DNA of 7,779 nucleotides from contig CAMPHU010000217.1 in NCBI GenBank assembly GCA_946886065.1, positions 1 to 7,779 of the forward strand, read 5' to 3'. This document shows positions 5,344-7,779 of the stretch, piece after piece. Numbering within the stretch: the first letter of the stretch is position 1; the number at the start of each line of letters is the position of its first letter. Position numbers and translations under genes: made by a program. The DNA comes from an uncultured Massilia sp. (GTDB taxonomy: Bacteria; Pseudomonadota; Gammaproteobacteria; Burkholderiales; Burkholderiaceae). The notes beneath the pieces were generated by a model, which made no database searches, had not been told where the DNA came from, and saw nothing but the letters and a program-made list of their open reading frames with translations.

Positions 5344-6719
5344 TCGCCGCCGGCGCCTTCGCTCTGCACAGGGGCGCCTTCGCCATTGGTCTTGCGCGGG
5401 CCGCGGCGCGGACGGCGCTTCTTGGGCGCGCCGGCGCCTTCGCGTTCGCGGGTGTTGGCCGCGGCCACCAGGCGCTCGCGTTCGCCGCCTTCGGCGTCGT
5501 AGAACTCGGTCCACCATTCGCCGATCTCGGCCGGCAGTTCGCCGGAGGCGCAGCGCAGCAGCAGGAAGTCGTAGCCGGCGCGGAAGCGCGGGTGCTCCAG
5601 CAGCTTGTAGGGCGCGCGGCCGGTGCGGCGCTCGAAGCGCGGCTGCATGGCCCAGATGTCGCGCATATCGGTGGCGATGCGGCGCTGCAGGGCCAGGTTC
5701 TCGGTCTGGGTCTCCAGCACGTCGTCGGCCGCCAGGTGCAGGGCAGGGATCGGCGCCTCGCCGGCGGCGCGGTAGGCGTTCCACTTCTCCAGCACCTGGT
5801 GCCACAGCAGGGAGGCAAACAGGAAGCCCGGCGACACGCCCTTGCCGGCCTTGACGCGGCCGTCGGTCGATTCCAGCGCCAGGGTCACGAACTTCATGCC
5901 GATCGGCTGCTCCAGCACCACGTCCAGCAGCGGCAGCAGGCCATGGTGCAGGCCGGCCGAACGCAGCTCCTTCAGGCAGGCCAGCGCGTGGCCCGACAGC
6001 AGCAGCTTGAGCATCTCGTCGAACACGCGCGCGGCCGGCACGTTGTCGATCAGCGGCGCCATGACCGGGATCGGCGCACGCGTGGTCGGCTCGATGGTGA
6101 AGCCCAGCTTGGCCGCGAAGCGCACCACGCGCAGCATGCGCACCGGGTCTTCGCGGTAGCGCGCTTCCGGCATGCCGATGATGCGCAGCAGCTTGGCGCG
6201 GATGTCCTCGATGCCGCCGTGGTAGTCCAGCACGCTCTGCGTGGCCGGGTCGTAGTACATCGCGTTGATGGTGAAGTCGCGGCGCGCCGCGTCCTCGTGC
6301 TGCGGACCGAAGCTGTTGTCGCGCAGGACGCGGCCATGCTCGTCCTTGGGCGCGTTGTCGCTGCCGTTGCCGCGGAAGGTGGTCACTTCCAGCAGGTCCT
6401 GGCCGAACATCACGTGCACGATCTGGAAGCGGCGGCCGATGATGAAGGCGCGCCGGAACAGGCGCTTGACCTGCTCGGGCGTGGCGTCGGTGGCGATGTC
6501 GAAATCCTTGGGCTTCACGCCCAGCAGCAGGTCGCGCACGGCGCCGCCCACCACGAAGGCCTTGAAGCCCGCCTCCTGCAGGGTCTGGGTCACCCGGACC
6601 GCATTCGCCGAGACGTTCTTCGGGTCGATCTGGTGCTCTTCCGGCCCCAGGATCACCGGTTCGGTCGGATTGCGCTCGTCTTTGACGCCGAGGATTTTGC
6701 GGATGAATTTTTTAATCAT
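5340..6719 (-). CDS. pcnB: Poly(A) polymerase I (PcnB)
   Basis: Adds 3' poly(A) tails to RNA, which marks transcripts for decay. The 459-residue protein matches E. coli PcnB across its length, as recalled from memory. The nucleotidyltransferase head has FVVGGAVRDLLLG (55-67) and KDFDIATDATPEQVKRLF (71-88), where D72 and D74 are the metal-binding pair; GRRFQIVHVMFG (95-106) and LLEVTTFRG (109-117) follow. RRDFTINAMYY (146-156) and YREDPVRMLRVVRFAAKLGF (188-207) are the RNA- and nucleotide-binding motifs shared with CCA-adding enzymes. The later DIWAMQ...R...LLEHPRFRAGYDFLLLR region and a basic tail (KKRRPRRGPRK, 433-443) favour poly(A) polymerase over CCA transferase. The chosen ATG begins MIKKFIRK and overlaps the HAD gene by 8 bases (ATGATTAA); an upstream ATG at 6758 would add 13 Arg-rich residues, and neither start has a good ribosome-binding site. 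Confidence 0.95.
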   Translation of the reverse strand: MIKKFIRKILGVKDERNPTEPVILGPEEHQIDPKNVSANAVRVTQTLQEAGFKAFVVGGAVRDLLLGVKPKDFDIATDATPEQVKRLFRRAFIIGRRFQIVHVMFGQDLLEVTTFRGNGSDNAPKDEHGRVLRDNSFGPQHEDAARRDFTINAMYYDPATQSVLDYHGGIEDIRAKLLRIIGMPEARYREDPVRMLRVVRFAAKLGFTIEPTTRAPIPVMAPLIDNVPAARVFDEMLKLLLSGHALACLKELRSAGLHHGLLPLLDVVLEQPIGMKFVTLALESTDGRVKAGKGVSPGFLFASLLWHQVLEKWNAYRAAGEAPIPALHLAADDVLETQTENLALQRRIATDMRDIWAMQPRFERRTGRAPYKLLEHPRFRAGYDFLLLRCASGELPAEIGEWWTEFYDAEGGERERLVAAANTREREGAGAPKKRRPRRGPRKTNGEGAPVQSEGAGGE

Positions 6720-7386
6720 TGAATAGGCGGATGGTTGGCCAGCCCTGCGCCTGCGCATGGCTTGCGAGCGCGCTGCTCGGGTTGGTGGCGATCGGATGGG
6801 AGACCACCGACAGCAGCGGGATATCGTTGTGCGAATCGCTGTAGAAATGGCTGCGCTCGAAGCTTTCGAACGGACGGCCCATGCGTTCCAGCCAGGCGTG
6901 CATGTGGTGAATCTTGCCCGCGCCCGAGGTCGGGGTACCGGCCAGTTTGCCGGTCAGCTTGCCCTGGGCGTCGACTTCCGGCATGGCGGCGATGTGGTGC
7001 TCGACGCCGAAGGCGCGCGCGATCGGGGCGGTGATGTAGTGGTTGGTGGCGGTGATGATGGCCACCAGGTCGCCCGCATCGATGTGCTCGCGCACCAGCG
7101 TCACGGCCTGCGGCAGGATGGCAGGCTCGATCACGTCGCGCATGTACTGCGCGCGCAAGGCCTCGAGGCGCTCGCGCGGGAAGCTCGCCAGGGTGCCGAG
7201 TGCGAACTCCAGGTACTCGACCGGGTCGAGCACGCCGGCCTGGTACTGGGCGAAGAACTCGTCGTTGCGCCGGCGGAAGGCGGCTTCGTCGACCGCGCCC
7301 ACGCGCACCAGGAACTCGCCCCATTCGTAGTCCGAGTCGATCGGCAACAGCGTATGGTCGAGATCGAAGATGGTAAGGTTTTTCAT
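6712..7386 (-). CDS. HAD-IB family phosphatase (SerB/CicA-like)
   Basis: A 224-residue haloacid dehalogenase-superfamily hydrolase, subfamily IB. Motif I is FDLDHTLL (7-14), with nucleophile D8 and acid/base D10. Motif II is the Thr in IITATN (110-115), motif III the Lys in GAGKIHH (155-161), and motif IV YSDSHNDIPLL (182-192), with D184 and D188 for Mg2+. A helical cap lies between motifs I and II (about 17-90). It should be a cytoplasmic, Mg2+-dependent phosphomonoesterase; SerB-like phosphoserine phosphatase activity is possible but the protein is closer to the generic IB group that includes Caulobacter CicA. The substrate is unknown. The start ATG overlaps the hda stop in ATGA, and the 3' end overlaps pcnB by 8 bases, so it is embedded in the operon. 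Confidence 0.93.
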   Translation of the reverse strand: MKNLTIFDLDHTLLPIDSDYEWGEFLVRVGAVDEAAFRRRNDEFFAQYQAGVLDPVEYLEFALGTLASFPRERLEALRAQYMRDVIEPAILPQAVTLVREHIDAGDLVAIITATNHYITAPIARAFGVEHHIAAMPEVDAQGKLTGKLAGTPTSGAGKIHHMHAWLERMGRPFESFERSHFYSDSHNDIPLLSVVSHPIATNPSSALASHAQAQGWPTIRLFND

Positions 7387-7779
7387 GCTTTAGGTTCTGA
7401 CTGCGTGGATTCCGGCTGCTGGTTTTCCTGCAGCAATAAATCGCGCAACAAGGGCAGGGTGACCGGGCGCTGGGTCTCGAGCGAATACTGGTCGAGGGCG
7501 TCCAGCATGGTGGCCAGCGAGCGCATGTCGCGCTTGAAATGCGACAACAAATAGGGTAACACGCTGGCCGACAAGGTCAAACCGCGCGCTTCCGCCGCCT
7601 GGGTCAGGGCGGCGATCTTCTCGTCGTCCGACAGGCCGTGGATCTGGTAGACCAGGCCCCAGCCCATGCGCGTGCGCAGGTCTTCGCGCACCTGCAGCAG
7701 GGCCGGCGGCACCGGGCCGGTGCAGACCATGTAGGCGCCGTGCTCGCGGATCTGGTTGAACAGGGCGAAGGCGTCGATC
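7383..7779 (-). CDS. hda: DnaA regulatory inactivator Hda, 5' end cut by the window
   Basis: The C-terminal 131 residues or so of Hda, a AAA+ protein related to DnaA domain III. With DNA-loaded sliding clamp, Hda stimulates ATP hydrolysis by DnaA and so prevents re-initiation of replication. The visible part starts at IDAFALFNQIREHGAY and continues without a stop from the window edge, so the apparent ATG at 7730 is an internal Met. VCTGPVPP is the sensor 1 strand; LRTRMGWGLVYQI corresponds to E. coli box VII, whose Arg is the arginine finger; LSDDEKIAAL and FKRDMRSLATMLDALDQYSLETQRPVTLPLLRDLL form the sensor 2 lid domain. The N-terminal clamp-binding motif and Walker A/B lie outside. A short Gln/Ser-rich tail ends the protein. 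The stop overlaps the HAD gene start by 4 bases. Confidence 0.93.
   Translation of the reverse strand, partial: IDAFALFNQIREHGAYMVCTGPVPPALLQVREDLRTRMGWGLVYQIHGLSDDEKIAALTQAAEARGLTLSASVLPYLLSHFKRDMRSLATMLDALDQYSLETQRPVTLPLLRDLLLQENQQPESTQSEPKA

Noticed and set aside
5344..5805. Upstream extension of the folK frame inside pcnB
   Set aside because: FolK similarity begins exactly at the ATG at 5343; the upstream part is Arg/Pro-rich shadow of pcnB.
5340..6719. pcnB as a tRNA CCA-nucleotidyltransferase
   Set aside because: Head motifs are shared, but the full-length match to E. coli PcnB, the DIW...HPRFRAGYDFL region and the basic tail favour poly(A) polymerase.
5592..6722. 376-codon open frame on the plus strand opposite pcnB
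   Set aside because: Mirror of the pcnB coding frame; Val/His/Gln/Ala-rich with no motifs.

Overview
The window reads as a chromosomal segment of a GC-rich betaproteobacterium, most likely of the Oxalobacteraceae (Massilia, Duganella or Telluria type). This rests on the protein style of PanB, PcnB, FolK and Hda and on the gene order hda, HAD phosphatase, pcnB, folK, panB, which I recall as common in that group. No alignment could be run, so the genus is an inference. There are nine protein genes, one of them cut by the window edge. No RNA gene, CRISPR array, insertion sequence or phage gene is visible.

Right side (4870-7779, minus strand, transcribed right to left): a tightly packed housekeeping operon. 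It encodes Hda (replication control, 5' end outside the window), a HAD-IB phosphatase, poly(A) polymerase I and the folate enzyme FolK. All three junctions overlap, by 4, 8 and 4 bases, so the genes are probably translationally coupled. The promoter must lie beyond position 7779.

Left side (10-1396, minus strand): panB (pantothenate and CoA synthesis), followed after 10 bases by thpR (RNA 2',3'-cyclic phosphodiesterase). The thpR ribosome-binding site overlaps the panB stop codon.

Middle (1583-4850, plus strand): a three-gene module runs against the flanking genes. It holds a 12-TM-type anion permease of the ArsB/SLC13 superfamily, a LysR-type regulator of the CrgA-like kind, and a zinc-less medium-chain NAD(P)H:quinone-type oxidoreductase. 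It separates folK from panB, which usually lie close together in related genomes, so it looks like an accessory insertion into a conserved operon. Permease and regulator are 19 bases apart and probably co-transcribed. The oxidoreductase has its own likely sigma-70 promoter, with a LysR-type dyad over the -10 box. The simplest reading is that the regulator controls import or export of an organic or inorganic anion and an associated redox step; the substrate cannot be read from sequence.

The 186-base divergent region between panB and the permease carries several short repeats that look regulatory. The 19-base gap between the oxidoreductase and folK stop codons lies within a hairpin-forming inverted repeat. 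I found no strong case for a wholly new system. The most interesting points are the inserted module and the repeat architecture of its promoters.
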